A DNA stretch of 64,000 bases, taken from NCBI GenBank assembly GCA_036488875.1, contig DASXGW010000001.1, positions 372,001-436,000 of the forward strand. Reading direction: 5' to 3'. Source of the DNA: Candidatus Baltobacteraceae bacterium. GTDB lineage: Bacteria > Vulcanimicrobiota > Vulcanimicrobiia > Vulcanimicrobiales > Vulcanimicrobiaceae. The notes under the pieces are model-generated. The model was not told the DNA's origin, searched no databases, and was given only the letters and a program-made list of their open reading frames with translations. Positions 1 through 7,452 of this stretch are shown one piece after another (position 1 is the first letter of the stretch; each line of letters opens with the position of its first letter). A program made the position numbers and the translations under genes.

Positions 1-1
1 G

Positions 2-715
2 CTGATCGCGCCGCCGCACGTCGATCCCGGGCGCAAATATCCGATGGTGATGATCGTCCACGGCGGACCCTCGTCGGAGTCGTTGCCTTCGTATGACTCC
101 CCCTTTGTCGTCGCGCTTACGAGCAGCGGCTATTACGTCTTCGAGCCCAATCCGCGTGGCAGCTACGGTCAGGGCGAAGCCTACACGCAAGCCAATATCA
201 AGGACTTCGGCTACGGCGATTGGCGCGACGATCTCTCAGGTATCGATGCGGCGATTGCCGCCGCGCCGATCGACGGGAATCGGCTGGGACTGTTCGGCTG
301 GAGTTACGGCGGCTACATGGCGATGTGGGCGGAAACGCAGACGCAGCGCTTCAAGGCGATCGTCGCCGGTGCGGGTGTCGTCAACTGGCAATCGTATTAC
401 GGTCAGAACGACATCGATCAGTGGATGATTCCGTTTTTCGGCGCGTCGGTGTACGACGATCCGGCCGTGTACGCCAAGAGCTCGCCGATCACGTTCATCA
501 AGAACTCGCACACACCGGTTTTGATCTTGCAAGGCGAGCGCGACGAAGAAGTACCGGCACCACAGTCGTTCGAGTTCTACCACGCGATGAAGACGCTGGG
601 CGTGCCGTCGGAACTGGTCGTCTATGCCGACGAAGGCCACTCCTCACAGAAGCCCAAAGATCGCATCGACACGTTTACGCGAACCGTCGAGTGGTTCGAT
701 CGCTACTTGAAGTAG
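2..715 (+). CDS. S9 family prolyl oligopeptidase, C-terminal catalytic part (5' end outside window)
   Basis: The frame is open from the window edge, so the N-terminal propeller of the enzyme lies upstream. The visible part is a complete alpha/beta-hydrolase peptidase domain of the prolyl-oligopeptidase/acylaminoacyl-peptidase type. It has the oxyanion HGGP motif, the nucleophile Ser in GWSYGGYM (codon 302-304), the acid Asp in GERDEEVP and the His in DEGHSS near the C-terminus, so the triad is intact. The family cleaves short peptides or acyl-peptides. Whether this one is exported cannot be told because the signal region is missing. A 65-bp gap separates it from the next gene on the same strand. 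Confidence 0.9.
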   Translation: MIAPPHVDPGRKYPMVMIVHGGPSSESLPSYDSPFVVALTSSGYYVFEPNPRGSYGQGEAYTQANIKDFGYGDWRDDLSGIDAAIAAAPIDGNRLGLFGWSYGGYMAMWAETQTQRFKAIVAGAGVVNWQSYYGQNDIDQWMIPFFGASVYDDPAVYAKSSPITFIKNSHTPVLILQGERDEEVPAPQSFEFYHAMKTLGVPSELVVYADEGHSSQKPKDRIDTFTRTVEWFDRYLK

Positions 716-780
716 GGCGGGAAGCGCCCGCCTGGCGCCGAAGCGTTGGAGAGTTGCTTTTTTTGAAGGGCGGGCGAACG

Positions 781-2016
781 ATGCCGTTATCAGTCCGGTG
801 TAATGCAATTCTCCTATTCGCTGCGATGGCGTTCGCGAGTTGCGCGCCGAGCGGCAGCGGCTCGAGCTTCGGCGTCACGCCTAATGGACCGGCCGAGAGA
901 CTACCAAGCAAAGCTGCGGCGCCGGTCATCTACGTCGCTAATAAAGCCGGAGAGCCCAACGGCGGGACCGTCACCGTGTACACGACAACCGGAACGTGGC
1001 TGCGAACGATGCATAAGGGCATTACGGCGCCCACGATGCTCGCTTTCGACAAACTGCACAACGTCTACGTGCTCAACGCGCCGAGCAAAGGCGGCGGATC
1101 GGTGGCGATCTTCAGCCGAGGCGGGAAGAAATTCTTAGGACGCATCGCCAGCAAAGCCATCAAGTCACCCACCGGCCTCGCGCTCGATTCAAAGAACAAC
1201 ATCTACGTGCTCAACGCGGCGTCGAAGTCGACCGGAAAAGGCAACGTCCTTGAGTTTGCGGCCGGGACCTCGAACTTAGTCGCAACGATCGTTAAAGGTA
1301 TAGCGAAGCCGACGCAGATCGCCAGCGACTGCCACGGGAACGTGTACGTCCTCAACAGCGGTTCGAAAACCGTGACGGCCTACGGCCAGAAACACAAACT
1401 CAATCTGACGATCCCTGGGATGAGCGCGGCGACGGGGCTAATGGTTACGTGCCCGGGCAACGTGTACGTTTCGCAAAGTTTGGTGACCGCGCCCGAGATT
1501 CGCGGACGCGTTCCATTAAGTGCGACGCCGACGCCGTCGCCGACCCCCTCGTCGGGGCCGCCGACGGGGACGGTGACCGAGTTCGCCGCCGGCAGCACGA
1601 CGGCATCGCTAACGATTCCGCTCACCGAAGGCATCCCGTGCGACATGGCGCCTAACGCGAGCGATACGACGGTGTTTGTGATGGCCTGCCCGGCCTTCTC
1701 GAGCGGCGACGGCATGACGATGCTCAGCTATCCGATGGACATGTCGACTTCGCAACTGACGATCAACGTCGGCGTGACGTTCGATATTTTTGCGGCGTTC
1801 GCACCCACCCCGGGCAACTTCCAGCAGGAAACGCTCGCGCTTCCGCGCACCGCGACACCGCCGCCGGACGCGCTCGGAACGCACGGCGGTTCGTACAACA
1901 ATATGCAACTCGAGATCGTCAGTATCACTTACAGCAGCAGCAGCAGCGGTGCCTATAACGTCGTTGGCGTGGACGAGCCGACGATGGGCGATCCCGTGGC
2001 CATCATATCGGACTAA
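781..2016 (+). CDS. Predicted lipoprotein with NHL/SMP-30-like beta-propeller repeats
   Basis: The frame is open far upstream, but ATG 781 is the start that gives a signal peptide: a hydrophobic run to a lipobox-like FASC, with Cys21 as the candidate lipidation site. The mature protein has repeated blades carrying the phrase N-(I/V)-YV-LN (several between codons 1055 and 1350), typical of NHL/YncE-like propellers. A Pro/Thr-rich linker follows near 1525-1560 and then a divergent C-terminal half. It is about 411 residues. The family binds or displays ligands at the cell surface; no catalytic residues are recognised. A similar lipoprotein sits at 38534-39505, so this is a recurrent secreted type here. 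Confidence 0.7.
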   Translation: MPLSVRCNAILLFAAMAFASCAPSGSGSSFGVTPNGPAERLPSKAAAPVIYVANKAGEPNGGTVTVYTTTGTWLRTMHKGITAPTMLAFDKLHNVYVLNAPSKGGGSVAIFSRGGKKFLGRIASKAIKSPTGLALDSKNNIYVLNAASKSTGKGNVLEFAAGTSNLVATIVKGIAKPTQIASDCHGNVYVLNSGSKTVTAYGQKHKLNLTIPGMSAATGLMVTCPGNVYVSQSLVTAPEIRGRVPLSATPTPSPTPSSGPPTGTVTEFAAGSTTASLTIPLTEGIPCDMAPNASDTTVFVMACPAFSSGDGMTMLSYPMDMSTSQLTINVGVTFDIFAAFAPTPGNFQQETLALPRTATPPPDALGTHGGSYNNMQLEIVSITYSSSSSGAYNVVGVDEPTMGDPVAIISD

Positions 2017-2026
2017 CGTCTCGCCG

Positions 2027-2569
2027 CTAGCGCGTATAGCGGATGGTGAGGTTCGTTTCCCACGTCTTGCCGTTGTCGGCCGAAAACGCCTGATCGAAAT
2101 TGAACGTATGCGCCGACGTGTTCGAGAAGATCTGACGCACGGTCACCATGCGGCCGCCTTGGACTTCACGATCGTAGAGCACCCCGCGCCCGTTTTCGAA
2201 ATGGCCGACGCTCGGCACGCCGAGCGTGCCGGTAATAGCGTTGGCGAACCACACCGACCATTGGCGCGTGTCGGGATTGTAGAGGTGGAGCGCGCCGCCG
2301 ACGATGTTCGATTTGCCGTTGCTGACGACCAGCTCGCTCATGTTGCCCTGGCCGCTCCAGAGCTTGTGCGTCAGGAGCGTGCCGTGGAAATCGATCCAGT
2401 CGTGCGCGCCGGCGAGACGGTGTCCCAGCAGCCGTAAGTGTGCGGTCCACGTGGGGCCGAACTCGAAATCGAAATCGTGAACGTGAGGATCGGTCGCCGG
2501 CGTCTTCGCCGCGGCCGGAACGGCCGTAACCAGAAGCGTTAAGCACGCGAGCAGGGCAAAGCGTTTCAT
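2027..2569 (-). CDS. Secreted DUF1579-like protein
   Basis: ATG at 2569 is preceded by a good ribosome site GGGAGG seven bases upstream; an earlier in-frame ATG (2584) overlaps that site and is rejected. The protein has a clear Sec signal peptide (Lys-Arg, hydrophobic core, AAA cleavage region). The mature part holds the pattern FDFEFG-W, an LYNPDTRQW strand and an ETNLTIRY tail, resembling small beta-barrel proteins of the DUF1579 kind. The gene at 46194-46649 shares the same order of motifs (FDFWVGNW, Y-A-RKQW, WKTRFDGWF), so the two are probably paralogues. The function is unknown. It is divergent from the gene pair beginning at 2647. Confidence 0.65.
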   Translation of the reverse strand: MKRFALLACLTLLVTAVPAAAKTPATDPHVHDFDFEFGPTWTAHLRLLGHRLAGAHDWIDFHGTLLTHKLWSGQGNMSELVVSNGKSNIVGGALHLYNPDTRQWSVWFANAITGTLGVPSVGHFENGRGVLYDREVQGGRMVTVRQIFSNTSAHTFNFDQAFSADNGKTWETNLTIRYTR

Positions 2570-2624
2570 TGCGGGGCCTCCCATGTCGCCGTGACAACGC
2601 CCGACACGGACGATTTGTGACCGA

Positions 2625-2633
2625 TGCTATAAT
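2625..2633 (+). promoter_or_regulatory. Extended -10 promoter element for the 2647-3473 gene pair
   Basis: TGCTATAAT is a perfect extended -10 hexamer. No clear -35 is seen at the matching distance, which is tolerated with a TGn extension. The expected transcription start near 2640 leaves a leader of only a few bases before ATG 2647. Confidence 0.5.
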
Positions 2634-2646
2634 GCCTGTGAGGAGC

Positions 2647-2961
2647 ATGCCGAGCAAACGTAACCGAACTGCCGACGCGATCCGAGAGAACGAGTTTCAC
2701 GCTTTCCCCGGCGGTGATCTCGTGGCTCGGGGCATCCAGGATCTTCGGCAGGGCGTCGTCTCGGTAACGGCCCTGTTGGTCTCAATCGGTGCGCCGCGGC
2801 TGCGACGCTGCGGTATCGTGGTTTCCCATCCGCTCGAAGCTCCGGAACACAGGCTCTATGAGCTGCTGCAGCGCGAACATGGCGACGCCGCCCACTCCCA
2901 ATATAATGCGTTGATTCAGCGACTCGTCAGTTTCGAAAGGAGCGTCGAATCCGTCAGCTAG
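2647..2961 (+). CDS. Small conserved-looking protein, candidate antitoxin partner of the nucleotidyltransferase
   Basis: This 104-residue soluble protein begins MPSKRNRTAD at ATG 2647, just after GAGGAG (very close spacing, so initiation may be leader-poor). It contains FHAFPGGDLVARGIQDL and, near the C-terminus, SQYNALIQRLVSFERSVE, a helical amphipathic stretch. I do not recognise a named domain with certainty. Its end overlaps the likely start of the nucleotidyltransferase gene at 2949, so the two are translationally coupled. The arrangement (about 100 residues followed by an overlapping nucleotidyltransferase) is that of a toxin-antitoxin-like pair. That role is inferred from layout, not from a motif. 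Confidence 0.6.
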   Translation: MPSKRNRTADAIRENEFHAFPGGDLVARGIQDLRQGVVSVTALLVSIGAPRLRRCGIVVSHPLEAPEHRLYELLQREHGDAAHSQYNALIQRLVSFERSVESVS

Positions 2962-3473
2962 CAGACCGTGACCGGATCGATGCGTTCCTACGATCCTTGG
3001 GGAAGCGAGTACAGGAGAGCACCAAAGCGTACATTTGCGGGGGAGCGACGGCCGTTCTCTACGGCTTCCGAGGAAGCACGCTCGACGTAGACGTCGTTTT
3101 TAGACCGGATAGCGACCAAATCTTACGCGAGATTCCGGCGCTCAAGAACGAGCTATCCATTAACGTCGAGCTTGCATCGCCGGCTGATTTCGTTCCGGTT
3201 AGCGGCGACTGGGAATCGCGCAGCACGTTTATCGATCGATTCGATCGCTTGAGCGTTTATCACTTTGATCTCTACGCGCAAGCGCTTTCCAAGATCGAGC
3301 GCGGACACCAACAAGATCTTGCCGATGTGAAAGCCCTGGTCGATCGAGGACTTATCGAGAAGAAGACGCTGCGAGAATATTTTGAGAGCGTGCGAACGCA
3401 GCTCCATCGGTATCCATCAATCGACCCCGAATCTCTTGAGCGCGCCGTTGAAGGCTTCGTCAACGGCGACTAG
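2949..3473 (+). CDS. DUF6036/AbiEii-like nucleotidyltransferase, possible AUC start
   Basis: The protein has the nucleotidyltransferase signature: a GG motif (YICGGATAVLYG) followed by DVDVVF with two acidic metal-binding positions, then a helical C-terminal region. The only canonical start in frame is TTG at 2997. The coding-like sequence continues upstream as QLADRDRIDAFLRSLG, and the best ribosome site, AAAGGAG at 2936-2942, lies six bases before an ATC codon at 2949. No ATG, GTG or TTG occurs between the upstream stop at 2904 and 2997. I therefore place the start at 2949 as a near-cognate AUC. If it is not used, TTG 2997 gives a shorter protein. Probable role: toxin-like nucleotidyl transfer. 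Confidence 0.7.
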   Translation: MRQLADRDRIDAFLRSLGKRVQESTKAYICGGATAVLYGFRGSTLDVDVVFRPDSDQILREIPALKNELSINVELASPADFVPVSGDWESRSTFIDRFDRLSVYHFDLYAQALSKIERGHQQDLADVKALVDRGLIEKKTLREYFESVRTQLHRYPSIDPESLERAVEGFVNGD

Positions 3474-3494
3474 CGAAATGTTTTAACGCTGCCG

Positions 3495-3674
3495 GTGCTG
3501 CCGTCGGGAATGCCGTCGGACGTGCTCAACGTCGTCAAGAGCGCCGTGCAGGCCGGCGTGAAGGTCGAGCTCGTCAACGTGATGGCGACGCTAGGTGCCT
3601 TGCTCGGGGATCGTTCAAACGCCGGGCGCGTTCTCAAAGATCTTCGCAGCGTATTAGAGAAGCGACGATCATGA
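3495..3674 (+). CDS. Small hypothetical protein (about 59 residues)
   Basis: A short frame opens after the stop of the preceding gene. GTG 3495 or ATG 3510 could start it. It encodes a regular amphipathic helix-rich sequence (SDVLNVVKSAVQAGVKVEL, then a basic tail VLEKRRS). Its stop overlaps the next start in an ATGA junction at 3671-3674, which argues that it is really translated. No strong ribosome site is visible and no family is recognised. It might be the remaining C-terminal part of a longer protein. Confidence 0.4.
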   Translation: MLPSGMPSDVLNVVKSAVQAGVKVELVNVMATLGALLGDRSNAGRVLKDLRSVLEKRRS

Positions 3675-3823
3675 ATGGTCCCAAGCTCGGCGTTTTTATC
3701 GCCCTCGGTGCCGCCGTCGGAGTCGCCCTCGGCGCCACCTCGCATCACATCGCCGTAGGCTTGGCCTTAGGCGTTGCCTTCGGCGTCGCTATCGGCGCGG
3801 TTGCCGACCGGCGCTCCCGCTAG
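3671..3823 (+). CDS. 50-residue glycine-zipper membrane peptide
   Basis: The sequence begins MNGPKLGVFIALGAAVGVAL and continues with a second Gly/Ala/Val-rich hydrophobic stretch, ending in the basic tail DRRSR. It forms two short predicted membrane helices with a G-xxx-G pattern and a His-His turn between them. The start overlaps the previous stop (ATGA) and its stop lies one base before the next ATG at 3825, so it sits in a tight operon of small genes leading into the GNAT. The function is unknown. Confidence 0.6.
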   Translation: MNGPKLGVFIALGAAVGVALGATSHHIAVGLALGVAFGVAIGAVADRRSR

Positions 3824-3824
3824 C

Positions 3825-4310
3825 ATGGACGAGATAACGATTCGCCAGGCGAGCGTACGCGATCTCCCGATCGCGGCGGACTACTGGAACGCGATCGTCA
3901 AAGAAGCGTGGAACGAAGATTGGGATGAGACGTTTCCCAACTGGCGTGCCATGTTCTTGGCAGTGGTCGAGAAGCGAATGACGCAAGGACTGCAGCGCTA
4001 CTATGTTGCCGAAGCTGCGGGCGAAATCGCCGGCGTCGCGGGCGCGCAAGTGGGCGAAGCGTTTTTTGGGGCGGTTCGCGGGTACATCGAGGGCGTGTAC
4101 GTCCTGCCGGCGTTTCGACGCAAAGGCGTTGCGTCGCGCTTGATGCGCGAGTGCATCGAGTGGCTGCGATCGATGGAATGCGATGCGGTACGGTTGCAGT
4201 CGACGGTTGGAGGCCGGCCGCTATATGAGTCGTTGGGCTTCGGTCCGACCGATGAGTTGGAGCTGAAGCTTAATTCGCAGAAGAAGGCGTTCGCGGAACT
4301 ACACCACTAA
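3825..4310 (+). CDS. GNAT family N-acetyltransferase
   Basis: This 161-residue single-domain acetyltransferase transfers an acetyl group from acetyl-CoA to an amine; the substrate is unknown. Motif A is visible as GVYVLPAFRRKGVASRLM, containing the R/Q-x-x-G-x-G/A pyrophosphate loop (here RRKGVA). It is followed by the C-terminal strand pair RLQSTVGGRPLYESLGF typical of aminoglycoside- and RimI-like members. The frame extends further upstream, but ATG 3825 sits one base after the preceding stop, and the fold begins right there (DEITIRQASVRDL). The last 12 bases overlap the convergent TetR gene. Confidence 0.85.
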   Translation: MDEITIRQASVRDLPIAADYWNAIVKEAWNEDWDETFPNWRAMFLAVVEKRMTQGLQRYYVAEAAGEIAGVAGAQVGEAFFGAVRGYIEGVYVLPAFRRKGVASRLMRECIEWLRSMECDAVRLQSTVGGRPLYESLGFGPTDELELKLNSQKKAFAELHH

Positions 4311-4916
4311 GCCGGCGGCGAGCGATGCGAGCATCGATTGTAGGAGCTCTTCGGCGGAGGCTTGCGGGTGGCCGTGACACGTAATCTTGAGGCTCACGAT
4401 GCCGTGCACCGCGGCCCAAATCGTTTCGGCGAGCACTAAAGAATCCGCGCTCGATTTCAGACGTTTTTGCGCGCGCAGCTCGTCGAAGATGCCGACGAGA
4501 ATGCCCAGCGCCTGATGTCCTGGTGAATCGTCGGCTTCGGCTTGCTCTTGAAAGCCGGCCGACGTGTACTTCGGATCTTCCATGAAGATCAAGCGATACG
4601 TCTCGGGGTTCTCCAAACCGAAGTCGATGTAGCGGCGCCCGAGTTCCGCGAACCGCTCGAGGGGATCGGCTTTGGCCGCGGCGGGCGCGAGCGCGGCGTA
4701 AAACTGCTCGAAGCCGGCGCGGCAGAGCTCGAACGCGATCGCGTCGCGGCTCTCAAAATACAGATAGATCGTTCCGGGCGCGTATTCGATCGCGTCGGCG
4801 ATCTTGCGCATCGTCAGCCCGTCGAAGCCCTCTTCGAGGACGATCTTGCGAGCCGCGGCGAGCACGTCTTCGCGAAACTCCGCGCGCTCGCGTTCGCGCC
4901 TATCGACTTTTGCCAC
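4299..4916 (-). CDS. TetR family transcriptional regulator
   Basis: The N-terminal helix-turn-helix reads LTMRKIADAIEYAPGTIYLYF, the classic TetR DNA-binding segment; a ligand-binding C-terminal half follows. GTG 4916 is chosen because the protein then starts AKVDRRERERAEF, normal for the family. On the minus strand a -10 (TATACT, 4929-4924) lies so close that the message would start at or near the GTG, so it is probably leaderless. It is divergent from the MFS exporter at 5006 across about 90 bp that contain overlapping inverted repeats. By TetR convention it should repress the exporter, and itself, until the exported drug binds. Confidence 0.88.
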   Translation of the reverse strand: MAKVDRRERERAEFREDVLAAARKIVLEEGFDGLTMRKIADAIEYAPGTIYLYFESRDAIAFELCRAGFEQFYAALAPAAAKADPLERFAELGRRYIDFGLENPETYRLIFMEDPKYTSAGFQEQAEADDSPGHQALGILVGIFDELRAQKRLKSSADSLVLAETIWAAVHGIVSLKITCHGHPQASAEELLQSMLASLAAGLVV

Positions 4917-4938
4917 CCACCTAGTATAGCCGAAAAGC

Positions 4939-4984
4939 TTGACAAAATGAACGACAGATGTAAAATGAACGATGTTCACTGAAC
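4939..4984 (+). promoter_or_regulatory. Promoter of the MFS exporter with overlapping TetR-type operators
   Basis: The -35 TTGACA (4939-4944) and -10 TAAAAT (4961-4966) are separated by 16 bp. Two perfect inverted repeats overlap just downstream: TGAACGATGTTCA (4966-4978) and GTTCACTGAAC (4974-4984). The octamer ATGAACGA also recurs at 4947-4954 and 4965-4972, with a close copy at 4979-4986. A dimeric TetR bound here would cover the -10 and the transcription start. Confidence 0.75.
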
Positions 4985-5005
4985 GACGGTCAGGAGGCCG
5001 CTCGC

Positions 5006-6529
5006 ATGGAGTACTCGGCAACCGGGCCCGCGGAGGGCCGCCCCGTCGTCGAATACGGCGGTCGACGGTTGATCATCGTCGTCGCGGTGATGTTGGCCTC
5101 GCTGCTCGAGACGCTGGACTCGACCATCGTGAACGTCTCGCTGCCCACGATCGAAGGCAACATCGGCGCGTCGATCGACGAAGGCATCTGGATCGTCACC
5201 GGTTACATCATTTCCAACGTCGTGGCGATTCCGCTCAACCCGTTTTTGACGCGGATGTTCGGCCGTCGCGCGTATTTCGCCGGCTGTATCGCCGGTTTTA
5301 CGATCGCGTCGTTTCTGTGCAGCACCGCCGGGGCGCTCGGACCGCTGGTGGCGTTTCGCGTGATGCAAGGCGCGTTCGGCGGTGGTTTGATCGCGACGTC
5401 GCAAGTCGTGATGCGCGAAACGTTTCCGCCGGAATCGCTTGGGATCAGCTCGGCACTGTTCGCGATCGCGTTGATTCTCGGGCCGGCGTTCGGTCCGCTC
5501 GCCGGCGGCTACTTGACCGACAACTTCTCGTGGCAGTGGATCTTCGACGTCAATCTCGTTCCCGGCACGTTCGCCGCAATCGTGATTCTCGCGATGCTGC
5601 GCAATCCCGCGCCGCCGCAACGGCTGAAGGTCGACTGGGCCGGCGTCGGATTGCTCGCGCTAGGCCTGGGTTCGATGCAGGTACTGCTCGATAACGGCGA
5701 ACGCAACGATTGGTTTGCCGATCCGACCATGCAGCTGGCCGCGGGTCTCGCCGTCCTGGCGCTGGCGGTCTTTGCGTGGTGGCAGTGGTCGGGAACGAAA
5801 AATCCCGCCGTCGACCTGCACGTGCTGCGCTTTCGCAGCGTGTGGACCGGCGCGCTGCTCGCACTTGCGTTCGGGGCGCTCATCTTTGCCCCGGCGATCA
5901 TTACGCCGCTCTACTCGTCGTTGATCCTCGGCTATCCGGCCTTCGACAGCGGCCTGCTGCTCGTGACGCGCGCGCTGCCCGTGGTCGTGCTGACGCCGGT
6001 CTTCGCAACGATAGCCGAGCGGGGCGCGCCGGTGCGCTACATGCTCGGCGCCGGATTCGTTTTGTCGGCCGTATCGCTGTATTGGCTGTCGACGCAGATG
6101 ACGTCGAATAGCGAGTTTGGCTCGCTGGGCGTGGCGCTCTTTGTCTCGGGCATCGGGCAGTCGCTGATCCTCGTGCCGCTCATCGTGGGGATTCTCAGCA
6201 CGACGCCGGCCGCGCTCAACGGAAAAATTTCGCCGATCATCACCTTGTGCGTGCAGCTGGGCGGCTCGATCGCAAGCGCCGTCAGCATTGCGATTTTCGA
6301 TCGCCGTACATCGTTTCACGCCGACGCGATCGGCGGCGCGATCACATTGCAGCACGTGACGCTTGCGGGGGTGTCGCAGACGCAGGCGGCGCTTTCGCGC
6401 CTTTCCGATCTCGTGGCGCAACAGGCCAGTACGTTGGGATTTGCCGACACGATCTTCTTGGTAGCGGTGCTGGCGGGGATCGTCGTTCCGCTGGCGCTGG
6501 CTTTTCCGCGCGGGAGGGCTACGACGTGA
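5006..6529 (+). CDS. MFS drug exporter, DHA2 (EmrB/QacA) family
   Basis: This 507-residue integral membrane protein shows about 14 hydrophobic segments, the length and count of 14-TM proton-driven multidrug exporters. Typical DHA2 signatures are LETLDSTIVNVSLPTI in the first helix and FRVMQGAFGGGLI in helix 4; the loop after helix 2 reads FGRRAYF. It begins with ATG 5006, eight bases after a perfect AGGAGG (4992-4997). No HlyD/EmrA-like adaptor or TolC is beside it, so it may pump only to the periplasm. It is probably repressed by the divergent TetR protein. The stop overlaps the next gene by four bases. Confidence 0.92.
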   Translation: MEYSATGPAEGRPVVEYGGRRLIIVVAVMLASLLETLDSTIVNVSLPTIEGNIGASIDEGIWIVTGYIISNVVAIPLNPFLTRMFGRRAYFAGCIAGFTIASFLCSTAGALGPLVAFRVMQGAFGGGLIATSQVVMRETFPPESLGISSALFAIALILGPAFGPLAGGYLTDNFSWQWIFDVNLVPGTFAAIVILAMLRNPAPPQRLKVDWAGVGLLALGLGSMQVLLDNGERNDWFADPTMQLAAGLAVLALAVFAWWQWSGTKNPAVDLHVLRFRSVWTGALLALAFGALIFAPAIITPLYSSLILGYPAFDSGLLLVTRALPVVVLTPVFATIAERGAPVRYMLGAGFVLSAVSLYWLSTQMTSNSEFGSLGVALFVSGIGQSLILVPLIVGILSTTPAALNGKISPIITLCVQLGGSIASAVSIAIFDRRTSFHADAIGGAITLQHVTLAGVSQTQAALSRLSDLVAQQASTLGFADTIFLVAVLAGIVVPLALAFPRGRATT

Positions 6530-6831
6530 ACGACACCATCGAACATTTCGCCGGCGATTTGCGCGCCTGCGGGATCGACGAACCCGACGTGTTACACACG
6601 GCGCGTCTCTACGATCGCGCACTTGCTCGGGGCTCGGAATCGGCCTGGCGGCGCTTCTATCTGGCGACCTACGTTGCGGTGAGCCGGGGCGCGGAGCGCA
6701 CGCTGCCGCGATCGCTGGCTGCCGTCGAGTCGCTGCTGCGCTTACTTCGTGACGATTTCGGTGCCGCGCTCTTCGATGCCGATCTCGTCGCGCTGTTGAG
6801 TTCTCGGCTTAGTGCGTCCACGCGTGGATGA
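6526..6831 (+). CDS. Small hypothetical protein coupled to the exporter
   Basis: This is a 101-residue soluble protein starting at GTG 6526 in a GTGA overlap with the exporter stop, with GGGAGGG about eight bases upstream. It is helix-rich (EHFAGDLRACGI, RALARGSESAWRRFYLATYVAV) and has no motif I recognise. Tight coupling implies co-expression with the efflux gene under TetR control. The 3' end overlaps the convergent gene at 6809. Confidence 0.65.
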   Translation: MNDTIEHFAGDLRACGIDEPDVLHTARLYDRALARGSESAWRRFYLATYVAVSRGAERTLPRSLAAVESLLRLLRDDFGAALFDADLVALLSSRLSASTRG

Positions 6832-7063
6832 CGCGTAACACCGGCATCGGAACGTCGGGACAGCGCGGGCAATAGCCGTTGCGTCTGGCGACCATGCCGA
6901 CGAGCGTCATCATGCACGCGACCATCAAGATAATTAAAAACGCGTCTTGAACATCGCGAGCGAACAAGCAGCGCTTACACGACCACATTCCGCGGTAATG
7001 TTCGGTACCCGCACGACTACGGCAGTAATAGCAGATCCCGGGGCGGATGACTTGGGGCAGCAT
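6809..7063 (-). CDS. Small zinc-ribbon membrane protein
   Basis: The 84-residue protein has CYYC and CKRC pairs spaced like a four-cysteine zinc ribbon, then one hydrophobic helix (FLIILMVACMMTLVGMVA) and a further CPRC after it. The cysteine pairs on both sides of the membrane segment are unusual for so short a protein. Its start overlaps the stop of the gene at 7063-7419 by one base (TGATG), so the two form a small operon. No specific function is known. Confidence 0.6.
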   Translation of the reverse strand: MLPQVIRPGICYYCRSRAGTEHYRGMWSCKRCLFARDVQDAFLIILMVACMMTLVGMVARRNGYCPRCPDVPMPVLRVIHAWTH

Positions 7064-7419
7064 CAGGCGTCGGGACCTCGCAACTGGGCCGTTGCGCCGG
7101 CGTTTTGCAGTGCGGCGACGATACGTTCGCCGACGTCGTGCGTAACGCGCGCGATCGCGCTTCCCGGGCGGTCCGCAAAAGACTTCGCTTCGGTCAAACC
7201 CGCGCCGCTCAGTTCGCGCAAGGCTTTGATGACACGGATCTTATACGGGCCGACAGCGACCAGGACGACGCTATAATCGCCTAGAGTTCCTGGCGACCCG
7301 TGAAGGCCGTCGAGCAATCTCGGCGCCGGGGCAATGGGCGGCGCTGCCACGCCGCGGCGCAGCAGCATCAGCGCAACGACGGCGAGGACGATAGCGATGA
7401 GGAGCGTCGTAACCGGCAC
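7063..7419 (-). CDS. Membrane-anchored ribosomal L7/L12 C-terminal-domain protein
   Basis: An N-terminal membrane helix (LLIAIVLAVVALMLL) and a short Pro-rich linker precede a domain of about 70 residues: YSVVLVAVGPYKIRVIKAL then LSGAGLTEAKSF and IVAALQNAGATAQLR. This follows the L7/L12 C-terminal fold closely: the KIxVIK helix, the G-LxEAK helix and the AGA-xxxL final strand. It lacks the N-terminal dimerisation domain that binds L10, so it is not the ribosomal stalk protein. Such membrane-tethered homologues have no agreed role. It lies upstream of, and is coupled to, the zinc-ribbon protein. Confidence 0.72.
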   Translation of the reverse strand: MPVTTLLIAIVLAVVALMLLRRGVAAPPIAPAPRLLDGLHGSPGTLGDYSVVLVAVGPYKIRVIKALRELSGAGLTEAKSFADRPGSAIARVTHDVGERIVAALQNAGATAQLRGPDA

Positions 7420-7452
7420 GTTTGGTGATTTCGACGCGTGGCACCGGTTTTG

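Noticed and set aside
220-780. Long upstream extension of the lipoprotein frame over the peptidase gene
   Set aside because: It is the shadow of the S9 peptidase in another frame; the signal peptide starts at 781.
2897-2961. ATG 2906 as the start of the nucleotidyltransferase
   Set aside because: It is in the frame of neither gene; the nucleotidyltransferase frame has a TAA at 2904 and no ATG before 2997.
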